This document shows, in pieces, positions 1 through 6,789 of a stretch of 14,462 nt of DNA. The notes beneath the pieces are model-generated. The model was not told the DNA's origin and ran no database searches. It was given only the letters and a program-made list of their open reading frames with translations. The position numbers and the translations under genes are program-made. Source of the stretch: DASSFZ01 sp036514635 (GTDB lineage: Bacteria > Chloroflexota > Anaerolineae > Fen-1058); NCBI GenBank assembly GCA_036514635.1, contig DATBWU010000026.1, positions 1 through 14,462 of the forward strand. The letters are read 5' to 3'. Every line of letters begins with the position of its first letter. The first letter of the stretch is position 1.

Positions 1-93
1 GCCGATGAACTCGGCGGGCTACACCCCAGCGTCGGATGAATCCGACTAGCCCGATTCATCGGGCGCAGCGGAGTAGCGCAGCGAATTCATCGC
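1..93. repeat. Cluster of short hairpins with TGAA/TTCA loops
   Basis: Four short inverted repeats lie close together: 1-15 (5-bp stem, loop TGAAC), 31-46 (6-bp stem GTCGGA/TCCGAC, loop TGAA), 50-63 (5-bp stem CCCGA/TCGGG, loop TTCA) and 81-93 (4-bp stem, loop ATTCA). The stem sequences differ but stay self-complementary, while the loop is TGAA or its reverse complement TTCA. The same design recurs at 9527-9641. The cluster may continue to the left of the window. Function is unknown; an intergenic repeat or RNA 3'-end structure is inferred. Confidence 0.5.
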
Positions 94-271
94 CGCGCGG
101 ACACGCCGCGCCAGTTTCTGTCTTCAAGCATATCGCCACCCAGCGATGTGGAACTCTCAGAATGACAATCTGCGGAGTTATTTCTTGACAAGCCCTAAGA
201 CGCGAAGACACCAAGCAGTCTGCGCCTCTTGGTGCCTTCGTGGTTAGAAGCAATCCAGGTTCGGGATGCGG
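94..271. other. Non-coding spacer downstream of the transglutaminase gene
   Basis: No open frame in this stretch looks like a protein: the short frames overlap the hairpins and show no recognisable motif. Apart from the inverted repeat at 203-240, nothing specific is seen. It carries the 3' flank of the minus-strand transglutaminase gene, whose stop lies at 272. Confidence 0.4.
203..240. repeat. Inverted repeat of the 'gaagacaccaag' type just past a stop codon
   Basis: Left arm CGAAGACACCAAG (203-215) and right arm CTTGGTGCCTTCG (228-240) are complementary at 12 of 13 positions around a 12-nt loop. It sits 31 bp past the end of the transglutaminase gene, so on the minus-strand transcript it could fold as a 3'-end hairpin. 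There is no T-run, so a classical intrinsic terminator is not claimed. It resembles the longer 'ccacggagacacggag' repeat at 6790-6859 in style and placement. Confidence 0.55.
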
Positions 272-2611
272 CTACTTGTTCAAGTTCGAAAAGCGGGGCC
301 TCCGAGGCGTGTTCGATCTGCGAAAGCGGCTGAACACGCCGACAACGCGACGCTTGAGGCCGGCCCCCCACAGCCGCAGGTGCGTCTGCCGCCACGTCAG
401 ACGCGCCCGATTCGCACCACTCTCGTCCCGACCGAATGTCTCGCGCACAAAATCGCCGGTGATGGCACTGATCTCGTTTCGGCTACCCGGCGCGGCCCGC
501 GCAAGCAATTCGGCCTGCTCGAATGGCGTCTGGTGCGCGCCCACATCGACGCGCAGCCAACGCGCCAGCCGCACCAAGCGCGCGTAGGCCCAGCGCGTGC
601 CGCGCAATCCCTTGAGGCCGCGATTCTCCACGACGTAGATCGTGCCGATCGCAACCACGGTGCCGATCACCAGGAGGCCGGCCAGCATGAACGCGCTGCG
701 CGGCAGGGCCTGCCCCAAGACATCGGACAGGCTGCCGTTCCCAAGTTTATCTTCAGCACCCTCCAGCTGCCTGAGATCGTCGATGTTCATCACACTGGGT
801 GTGGGCGGTGGGGCCGGATCGGACTGAGCCTGACTGGTATCCGACACAGGCCGGCTGACGAGTGGCTGAACTGCCGTCGGCTCGAACTCGATCCAGCCAT
901 AGTTGGGGAAGAAGACCTCCACCCACATGTGCGCGTTGCGCTCGCGGACGCGATACACATCGCCGGAAGGCAGGTACTCGCCGCGAGCGTAGCCCACGAC
1001 CACACGGGCCGGGATGCCCAGCGATCGCGCCATCGTCACCATCGCCGAGGCATAATAATCACAATACCCCGCCTGCGAGACAAACAGCACGTAATCCACC
1101 CCATCCTGGCCCAGATCCGGCCCGGCGATTTTCTCATTGTAGGTGATGTTCTGGCGCAGCCAGCGCTCGAGCGCAGTAGCCTGATCGAAGGGGGTGGTCG
1201 CGCCCGCATCCGCCGCGATTTGCTGCGCCAGTTCCTTCACGCGCTGCGGGAAGTTGTCAGGCAGTTGCAGATAGCGTTTCCTGATCCAATCGGGATAATC
1301 AGCGCCTGCCGCGCGCAGTTTGTCGACATCAGCGATCGAGACAGCCGAGACGGCTTCGTAATTGTCCCCGGCACGCAGCAAGTCATGGCTGGTGACAAAG
1401 GATGGGTCGACGAAGACTTGAGCGCCCTGCGCGCCTGTCGCGCCGCTGGAAGTGATCAGTTGAGCGTCGGCCTCTCCGTCGCGGCTGAAATACACCGGCT
1501 GCGAGGTGGCGATGAGCAGCGACGTGAGTGGAAAGTAGAAGGTGATGGCCTGCCGGACATTCGAGCGCATCTGGTAAGGTGTCACCAGCGGGTCCGACTT
1601 CGCGGCGAAGGGGAATGTTTGGCTATCGGAGCTGATCCAGCCGTTACTGGTATAAGTGTCGTACGCGCCCGCGCGCCAGTAACGCGCCAACGCATTCGCG
1701 TTGTCTTCAGATTTGTAAACGTACACATCCATCAGCACCGTATCGCCCAGCTGGCGCGGGCCGCCGAAGCCGAGCGCCCGGCCAAACGGATTCGTCAACA
1801 CCGGCCCTTGTCCTTCCAGTGACGAGAACAGCCGATTGAAACTATCTTCGATCGAGCGAATGGGCCGGCTGAGCAACCGCCACAGGTCTTCCGACGGCGG
1901 CATTGGCGCAATCTCAGGGACGACCCAAGCCACCGCCACGGCGACCAGAGTGACGATCGACCCGCCGCGCACGAACGATCCGCGCACGTCCGCATCGAAA
2001 CCCACCCGCGAGCGCCGCCATTCCCGCTCGCGCAGCATGTAGTGAACCCGCGCTAAATACAGCAGGGCGAAGACGAAGTACAGATACAAGAAGATGGACA
2101 ACTGCATCCTGCCGCCGTAGTAGTACAGGTTCACCAGGATGACCAGTCCGGACGGCAGCACCACGCGCAATACCTTCGTCAGGCGGAAGGTGTACCACGC
2201 GGCGAGGTAGCCCAACAGCCAGAACACCGTCAGCAGCGAGAGCAGGAAGATAAAGTTGTCCTTGCCGACACCGGTCTGCAGCAACAACCAGATCCACTCG
2301 CCGACGTGCTGGCCGAAGGCCAAGATCCTCGCACCCAACTCATCGATGCCAACAGCACGAGGCAGATATTCAATAGACACAAAGGCGACCCAGACCGCGC
2401 CGTAGCCGAGGGCCAGCAGGTGTGCCCAACGAGAGCGGAACGAGCTGCGCGCCACCAGCACACCCAGCGCCAATCCGGCCAACGCGGTTGGGAGAAGCAT
2501 ATCCAGGCCAGGAGCCCAATCCGATGAGGCGACTGTGAACGCCGGCACCATCACGATCAGAGCCAGCAACAAAATTGTCCCGGAATCGGTCTTCGATTTC
2601 TCTTGCGCCAT
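272..2611 (-). CDS. Membrane-bound transglutaminase-like protein (TgpA/DUF3488 type)
   Basis: This is an integral membrane protein of about 779 residues with a transglutaminase-like domain facing outward. About seven hydrophobic segments fill the first 235 residues (roughly 12-28, 36-54, 63-81, 119-141, 151-165, 171-189, 218-234). The core near 500-580 contains QAGYCDYYASAMV with the likely nucleophile Cys517, then RNAHMWVEVFF with His561, and GWIEFEPTA with Glu577 where many relatives have Asp. A Pro/Ser-rich stretch (about 588-606) leads to a last TM helix (640-661) and a DUF4129-like cytoplasmic tail. This order matches TgpA-type proteins, usually encoded with MoxR ATPase and DUF58 genes; those are not in view. 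An in-frame ATG at 2629 would add six residues, but only the ATG at 2611 has a G-rich ribosome-binding sequence (GGGGG) five bases upstream. The substrate is unknown; the fold could be a protease or a cross-linking enzyme. Confidence 0.9.
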   Translation of the reverse strand: MAQEKSKTDSGTILLLALIVMVPAFTVASSDWAPGLDMLLPTALAGLALGVLVARSSFRSRWAHLLALGYGAVWVAFVSIEYLPRAVGIDELGARILAFGQHVGEWIWLLLQTGVGKDNFIFLLSLLTVFWLLGYLAAWYTFRLTKVLRVVLPSGLVILVNLYYYGGRMQLSIFLYLYFVFALLYLARVHYMLREREWRRSRVGFDADVRGSFVRGGSIVTLVAVAVAWVVPEIAPMPPSEDLWRLLSRPIRSIEDSFNRLFSSLEGQGPVLTNPFGRALGFGGPRQLGDTVLMDVYVYKSEDNANALARYWRAGAYDTYTSNGWISSDSQTFPFAAKSDPLVTPYQMRSNVRQAITFYFPLTSLLIATSQPVYFSRDGEADAQLITSSGATGAQGAQVFVDPSFVTSHDLLRAGDNYEAVSAVSIADVDKLRAAGADYPDWIRKRYLQLPDNFPQRVKELAQQIAADAGATTPFDQATALERWLRQNITYNEKIAGPDLGQDGVDYVLFVSQAGYCDYYASAMVTMARSLGIPARVVVGYARGEYLPSGDVYRVRERNAHMWVEVFFPNYGWIEFEPTAVQPLVSRPVSDTSQAQSDPAPPPTPSVMNIDDLRQLEGAEDKLGNGSLSDVLGQALPRSAFMLAGLLVIGTVVAIGTIYVVENRGLKGLRGTRWAYARLVRLARWLRVDVGAHQTPFEQAELLARAAPGSRNEISAITGDFVRETFGRDESGANRARLTWRQTHLRLWGAGLKRRVVGVFSRFRRSNTPRRPRFSNLNK

Positions 2612-2689
2612 ACGTGCCCCCATTCTCATCTAATAATGCCATTAAGAATACGCACAACTCTTGCAGTAGGTTCACGATACACCCAGATG

Positions 2690-2718
2690 AGTATATCTGC
2701 CCCGGCGGGCGGGGTCAA
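2690..2718 (-). promoter_or_regulatory. Sigma70-type promoter for the transglutaminase gene
   Basis: Read on the minus strand, a -35 box TTGACC (2718-2713) is followed by a 17-nt spacer and a -10 box TATACT (2695-2690). Transcription would start near 2683 and leave a leader of about 70 nt before the ATG at 2611. The match and ideal spacing are seen directly; activity is inferred. Confidence 0.6.
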
Positions 2719-2751
2719 TCGAGAGGATCAGGGGGTGTTAGCCGACATTGT

Positions 2752-2780
2752 TTGACATCCCCCAGTGACGATGTTATGAT
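2752..2780 (+). promoter_or_regulatory. Sigma70-type promoter for the Thr/Pro-rich protein
   Basis: A perfect -35 box TTGACA (2752-2757), a 17-nt spacer and the -10 box TATGAT (2775-2780) lie 46 bp upstream of the ATG at 2827. It is back to back with the minus-strand promoter at 2690-2718. An imperfect inverted repeat (GGGGGTGT at 2731-2738, ACATCCCCC at 2755-2763) overlaps the -35 box and could be an operator. Confidence 0.65.
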
Positions 2781-2826
2781 TCCGCGCGCTTTGGCCGAGT
2801 CGGGACTCAACGATTGAGGAGCGACG

Positions 2827-3339
2827 ATGAATTGGCTGGCGGGCGTGCCAGAAGTCCGACGCAGGCGGTATCTGATTCTGATCGGCATCATCGTCCTCGC
2901 CGGGTTTTGCTATTGCGCCGGTCTCGTCACGTTGCTCTTCGCTTCATCGAACCAGGTGATCGTCCTGACGCCAACCCCAACCGCCACCCCTACGGCCACC
3001 CCTCCGGGCGAGACTCCCTCGCCCTCCCATACGCTGCCACCCACGCCGACGCAGTTCAACACGCCGACTTTCACACCCACTCCGACGGCATCGACAACCC
3101 CAACCCCGACGCCGACGCTAACGCCTACGCCCTCGCCGACGGAAACGGCCACGGCCTCGCCGACCGAGGCGTTCACATTTACACCAACCGCAACGGTGAC
3201 TGAGCCGCCGACGGATACATTCACGCCAACGCCCACCGATACGCCTACGCCATCGCCGACGACGCCAATCGACACGGATACCCCAACACCTACACCCACC
3301 GACACGGAGACACCGACACCGACGGCGACCAGTCCTTAG
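2827..3339 (+). CDS. Membrane-anchored Thr/Pro-rich low-complexity protein
   Basis: This is a 170-residue protein with a short cytoplasmic N-terminus containing RRRR (about residues 11-14), one hydrophobic helix (about 15-38) and then an extended tail made almost wholly of TPTP, TPTA and PTPS units, ending TATSP. The charge pattern predicts N-in/C-out, so the Thr/Pro tail would be outside the membrane as a flexible, possibly O-glycosylated stalk. No folded domain follows it. The start is supported by GAGGAG at 2816-2821, five bases before the ATG, and by a strong promoter at 2752-2780. The repetitive DNA opens long frames in other registers, but only this frame joins a start site to a plausible membrane anchor. 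Similar Thr/Pro stalks are common in Chloroflexota, usually carrying a domain. No function can be named; it may be a cell-surface spacer. Confidence 0.75.
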   Translation: MNWLAGVPEVRRRRYLILIGIIVLAGFCYCAGLVTLLFASSNQVIVLTPTPTATPTATPPGETPSPSHTLPPTPTQFNTPTFTPTPTASTTPTPTPTLTPTPSPTETATASPTEAFTFTPTATVTEPPTDTFTPTPTDTPTPSPTTPIDTDTPTPTPTDTETPTPTATSP

Positions 3340-3344
3340 CAGAA

Positions 3345-3412
3345 AACGTGACCGGCACTTCCGCAGGCCCTCGCAGCGCAGTGAGCGAAGGGATGAAAGT
3401 GCCGGTCACGTT
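3345..3412. terminator. 16-bp perfect inverted repeat between convergent genes
   Basis: AACGTGACCGGCACTT (3345-3360) is exactly complementary to AAGTGCCGGTCACGTT (3397-3412) across a 36-nt loop. It fills the gap between the plus-strand Thr/Pro gene (ends 3339) and minus-strand cysC (ends 3422). The position suggests a bidirectional 3'-end element. The loop is long and no T-run follows, so it may instead be a dispersed intergenic repeat. Confidence 0.5.
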
Positions 3413-3421
3413 CATTTCTCC

Positions 3422-3973
3422 TTACGCTTTCGGAATCAACCTCATCTCCTCCAGTTTGGCGATCACTTTCGCCGCGCTCTGCTCCGGCGTCTCGCGACCG
3501 TCCGAGTAGCAGGTCACTTCGGGGTGGAGCGGCGGCTCGTATGGATCGTCGACGCCGGTGAAGTTCTTGATCTCGCCGGCCAGCGCCTTCTTGTATAGCC
3601 CCTTCACGTCGCGTTCCGCCAACACCTCGATCGGAGCATGCACATACACTTCGACAAAGTGCGGAATCCTGGCACGGATCTCGTCGCGGATGTCACGGTA
3701 CGGCGAGATGGCCGCCGCGATGGCGGACACGCCGTTGCGACTCAGCACCTCGCACACCCAACCGATGCGGCGAATGTTAGTGTCGCGATCTTCTTTGCTG
3801 AAGCCCAGCCCTTTCGACAGGTGTGTGCGGACGACATCGCCGTCCAACACCTCGACCTTCCCTCCGCGCCGCCGCAATTCCTTCTCGACGAGGCTTGAAA
3901 GGGTCGACTTGCCCGCGCCCGACAGGCCGGTGAACCAAATCGTGAATCCGGGGTAGTAATGGTTGTCTGTCAT
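3422..3973 (-). CDS. cysC: Adenylylsulfate (APS) kinase
   Basis: This 183-residue enzyme phosphorylates the 3'-hydroxyl of APS with ATP to make PAPS, the second step of sulfate activation in the cytoplasm. The Walker A loop GLSGAGKST is at residues 16-24. LDGDVVRTHL (43-52) matches the family DGDxxR motif. GFSKEDRDTNIRRIGWV (57-73) and the SPYRDIRDEIR segment are typical APS-binding regions. The length is normal for stand-alone CysC, and the protein looks complete, with the P-loop and Asp44/Asp46 intact. The only start considered is the ATG at 3973; its ribosome-binding site is weak. It lies 114 bp downstream of the ATP sulfurylase fusion on the same strand, so the two genes probably serve one pathway and may be co-transcribed. 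No PAPS reductase or sulfotransferase gene is in the window, so the use of PAPS cannot be told from here. Confidence 0.95.
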   Translation of the reverse strand: MTDNHYYPGFTIWFTGLSGAGKSTLSSLVEKELRRRGGKVEVLDGDVVRTHLSKGLGFSKEDRDTNIRRIGWVCEVLSRNGVSAIAAAISPYRDIRDEIRARIPHFVEVYVHAPIEVLAERDVKGLYKKALAGEIKNFTGVDDPYEPPLHPEVTCYSDGRETPEQSAAKVIAKLEEMRLIPKA

Positions 3974-3998
3974 GAAGCGGAGTCTCTTCTACGGCGGA

Positions 3999-4079
3999 GA
4001 CGAAGGACTAACGACGAATGACGAAATCCCTTTGTCATTCGTCCCTCGTCATTCGTCCTTCGCCTTCGTCATTCGTCCT
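3999..4079. repeat. Inverted and direct repeats built on 'cgtcattcgtcc'
   Basis: The gap between the ATP sulfurylase fusion and cysC holds a left arm rich in ACGACGAATGACGAAA (about 3999-4026). This is followed by three near-identical copies of GTCATTCGTCC (around 4034, 4048 and 4068), which are complementary to it. It is clearly related to the repeat at 8930-8984. It could fold on either strand. Whether it separates or merely punctuates the two sulfate-activation genes is unknown. Confidence 0.6.
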
Positions 4080-4087
4080 GCATCGCA

Positions 4088-6658
4088 TCACGGCGTAATC
4101 ACCTTTCCACGCATGCCGCGCGGCACGGGTAAGCCCATCAGGTCGAGGATCGTCGGGGCCACGTCCATGATCTCCAGGTCGATCAATTCCTTGCCGCCCC
4201 AGCTCCGCTTCGGATCAGACATGATGAAGATGCCGTCCCGCGCGTGATTGGCGTCATCCGGGCCGGTGTCGTTCTCGAAGGTGTGGATGCCGCCGTGCCC
4301 GAACGATCCGACGCCGCGCCAATACAGGTCGCCGAAGTACACGATCAGATCGGGCGCGATGTTCTTGACTTCGACATACACGTCTTCCGGCTTAAACGCA
4401 ATCGTCGGGAGTGGGTTGCCTTTATCGTCGGGAATCGCCTCGATGCGCTGCTTGAGCATGTCGCGCTCGCGCTCGTAGTCCTGCGGCTTGATGATGCCCT
4501 GCGGCTCGCGGCCCTCCACGTTCATGAAGATGCGAGCGTAATAGCCGCCCGAGCCCCACGCCTTCGTCTTGCTCCAATCGACTTCGACCTTCTCGAACGG
4601 GACGATGCCCTTCTCCGGCGGGCGCTTGAGCGTGAGATACCCTTCGCGCAGCAGCCACTCGTTGATGGCGACGCCGCCGTCCATGCGCTTCGCGCCGTGA
4701 TCCGACACGACCAGCACGACCGTGTCGTCGGGCAACAGGTCGAGCATCTCGCCGATGCCCCGATCGATCGCGTGGTAATACTCGCGGATCGAATCGACGA
4801 GCTTGTTGCCCGGCTCGTAGCGCCAGTGCTGCGGATCGGTGAATGACCAGAAGCCGTGATTGATTCGATCGGTGCCCATCTCGACGAACATGAAGAAGTC
4901 CCACGGCTTCTCCACGATCATGTGCTTGACCACGGTGAAGCGCGCTTCGGTCATGTCGTAGATCTGCTTGAGCAGGAACTCCTTGTCTTCGGTGCGGAAC
5001 TGCGGCACGTCGACGTAGTATTCGGGAACCCACTTGGCGATCTCGTCCTTCAGGCCGGCGGGGTGCGTGTAGTTGCTCTTGGTGCTGGGCGTCAGGAAAC
5101 ACGCCACCAGGTTACCGTTGACGGGACGGGGTGGATACGTGCCCGGCACGCCGACGACGTTGACGTGTTTGCCCGCGCGGCTGAGGATGTCCCACACGCG
5201 ATCTTCTTTCACGGCGCTGCCGGTGGCGATGGACATTTTGTCGTACGAGCGATCGGCGCGATTGCGGAAGCCGTAGATGCCCAACTGGCCGGGGTCCTTG
5301 CTGGCCGTCATCACGCTCCACGCCGGCACGGTGATGCACGGCACACACGATCGGAGTTTACCGTACACGCCGTTGCTCATCAGTTTGTTGAGGTTGGGCA
5401 GCTCGTTGCGCCAGGCCTCGAAGACGTGCTCCGGCGGCGCGCAGTCGAGGCCGATGACGAATACCTTGCGCCCTCCCCAGGTGGGAGTGACATGCTCGAT
5501 GACTTCTTTCACGTCGCGACCCTCCCGCTTAGCCTTCAGGCCCTCAATCAGGACGCGCGAGACTTCGGGCCGGGTAAACTCAGGCGGCAGCGGCTCGCCG
5601 GCTTCCAGGCGGCGGCGAACTTCCGTGCCGCTGAACACGAGATGATAGGACGAATCGTGCGGGCACGTCTTAGCGCTGACGATCGCGCCGCACTTCTTGC
5701 AATAAAAAGTATTCTCAAAGAACAGCGGCATGATGCCGAGTTCTTCATACGTGAAGTTGTCGAAGATCTTCTGCGCATCGTACGTGCCGTAATAGTTGCC
5801 CACGCCGGCATGATCGCGCCCGACGATGAAGTGTGTGCAGCCGTAGTTCTTGCGGCACAGTGCATGGAAGATCGCCTCGCGCGGGCCGGCGTAGCGCATC
5901 GCCGCCGGGAACACGCCCAGGATGACACGATCGGGCGGATAGTAATCGCGCAGCAGGCTCTGGTACGACGCCATGCGCACGTCGGCGGGGATGTCATCGG
6001 CCTTCGTCTCGCCGACCAGCGGGTGCAGCAACAAGCCGTCGACGATCTCCAGCGCAGTCTTCTGAATGTACTCGTGACTGCGATGCACAGGGTTGCGCGT
6101 CTGGAAACCGACGACCGTCTTCCAGCCGCGCCGCTCGAACATGCGCCGGGTTTCGGCCGGCGTGTGGCGAAACTGGATGAACTCGCGGTGGCCGGGGAAC
6201 TGTAGCGGCTGAACCGGGCCGCCGAGATAGACATCACCCTGTTGGTACAGGCGGGCGACGCCCGGATGCTTCTCCTCCTCGGTGCGGAAGACGCTGCGCG
6301 CCTCGCGCCGCTTGTCGTAGTCGAATTTCTCCACGACGGTCATCGTCGCCAGGATGCGGCCGCCCGGCTCGATCAAGGCGATCTCTTCGCCTTCACGAAT
6401 AGTGGTGGCCTGTTCGCGTGTCACGGGCAACGTGATCGGGATGCTCCACACCGATCCGTCGGCCAGGCGCATCTCGTCGACCACGCGCTCGTAGTCTTTG
6501 CGAATCAGGAACCCGGTCAGCGGCGCGAGCGCGCCGGCGCTGAACAGTTCGACATCGCTTGTTGAAACAGGGGAGAGCACGACCGATTTGAGTGTCTTGG
6601 CTCGTCGCAGCAGCGCGTCGAGGTCTTGCGGAGGGGGGAAAGAGGGTACGTCAGGCAT
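4088..6658 (-). CDS. sat: ATP sulfurylase fused to an AP-superfamily phosphodiesterase
   Basis: This is one unbroken 856-residue frame. Residues 1-385 are a complete ATP sulfurylase, which makes APS and pyrophosphate from ATP and sulfate. It has a PUA-like N-terminal part (to about 165), the nucleotide loop QTRNPVHRSHE (186-196), VGRDHAGVG (279-287), a zinc-knuckle-like Cys320/Cys323/Cys332 with nearby His334 or His339, and GTEVR (344-348). After a short linker, residues 397-856 form an AP-superfamily domain like COG3379/type I phosphodiesterases. It shows VIGLDCAPP (metal ligand Asp405), CITVPAW (likely nucleophile Thr443), GTDRINHGFW (Asp597, His601), VVSDHGA (Asp653, His654) and GHGGIHTF (His788 or His792). 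Both active sites look intact. There is no signal peptide or TM segment, so it should be cytoplasmic. A promoter lies at 6727-6755 and cysC follows. The phosphodiesterase substrate is unknown; roles in removing a pathway product or acting on a nucleotide are inference. Confidence 0.93.
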   Translation of the reverse strand: MPDVPSFPPPQDLDALLRRAKTLKSVVLSPVSTSDVELFSAGALAPLTGFLIRKDYERVVDEMRLADGSVWSIPITLPVTREQATTIREGEEIALIEPGGRILATMTVVEKFDYDKRREARSVFRTEEEKHPGVARLYQQGDVYLGGPVQPLQFPGHREFIQFRHTPAETRRMFERRGWKTVVGFQTRNPVHRSHEYIQKTALEIVDGLLLHPLVGETKADDIPADVRMASYQSLLRDYYPPDRVILGVFPAAMRYAGPREAIFHALCRKNYGCTHFIVGRDHAGVGNYYGTYDAQKIFDNFTYEELGIMPLFFENTFYCKKCGAIVSAKTCPHDSSYHLVFSGTEVRRRLEAGEPLPPEFTRPEVSRVLIEGLKAKREGRDVKEVIEHVTPTWGGRKVFVIGLDCAPPEHVFEAWRNELPNLNKLMSNGVYGKLRSCVPCITVPAWSVMTASKDPGQLGIYGFRNRADRSYDKMSIATGSAVKEDRVWDILSRAGKHVNVVGVPGTYPPRPVNGNLVACFLTPSTKSNYTHPAGLKDEIAKWVPEYYVDVPQFRTEDKEFLLKQIYDMTEARFTVVKHMIVEKPWDFFMFVEMGTDRINHGFWSFTDPQHWRYEPGNKLVDSIREYYHAIDRGIGEMLDLLPDDTVVLVVSDHGAKRMDGGVAINEWLLREGYLTLKRPPEKGIVPFEKVEVDWSKTKAWGSGGYYARIFMNVEGREPQGIIKPQDYERERDMLKQRIEAIPDDKGNPLPTIAFKPEDVYVEVKNIAPDLIVYFGDLYWRGVGSFGHGGIHTFENDTGPDDANHARDGIFIMSDPKRSWGGKELIDLEIMDVAPTILDLMGLPVPRGMRGKVITP

Positions 6659-6698
6659 GACTTCTTTTCAATGCACCTTTCTAAAAGTGGAAATCCGA

Positions 6699-6726
6699 GC
6701 GCGGCGTGCCGCGCCCAAGCGGGCGC
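6699..6726. promoter_or_regulatory. Two overlapping GC-rich palindromes in the sat leader
   Basis: GCGCGGC/GCCGCGC (6699-6705 and 6708-6714) and GCGCCC/GGGCGC (6711-6716 and 6721-6726) are each perfect. They share bases 6711-6714, so only one can form at a time. They lie between the predicted -10 box and the ATG of the ATP sulfurylase fusion. They could be an operator or a leader structure; no known riboswitch was recognised. Confidence 0.3.
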
Positions 6727-6755
6727 ATTCTACCAGTAGAGTCATTCGCCGTCAA
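6727..6755 (-). promoter_or_regulatory. Sigma70-type promoter for the sat fusion gene
   Basis: On the minus strand, the -35 box TTGACG (6755-6750), a 17-nt spacer and the -10 box TAGAAT (6732-6727) precede the gene by about 70 bp. This would drive the ATP sulfurylase fusion and perhaps cysC. Confidence 0.6.
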
Positions 6756-6789
6756 CGGTCACCGCCTGGTGATTACACACAAGCGATAT

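Noticed and set aside
266..1822. Long plus-strand open frame of 518 codons opposite the transglutaminase gene
   Set aside because: It lies antisense to a gene with clear motifs and reads as Arg/His/Ala-rich sequence without any domain; typical of a high-GC shadow frame.
2370..2675. GTG-started minus-strand frame that could be a leader peptide for the transglutaminase
   Set aside because: It mostly overlaps the transglutaminase gene in another frame and has no clear ribosome-binding site; no reason to think it is translated.
2940..3340. CRISPR or tandem-repeat array in the ACGCCGAC-rich stretch
   Set aside because: The repeats are irregular codon-level Thr/Pro units in an open frame with a start site, not spaced repeats with unique spacers.
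5440..5560. Possibility that the sat fusion is two genes joined by a sequencing frameshift
   Set aside because: The frame is continuous through the linker, with no stop, and the codons on both sides are in the same register; there is no internal ATG with a good ribosome-binding site noted at the domain border.
4856..6205. 449-codon plus-strand open frame opposite the sat fusion
   Set aside because: It is antisense to well-conserved catalytic motifs and shows no recognisable protein family.
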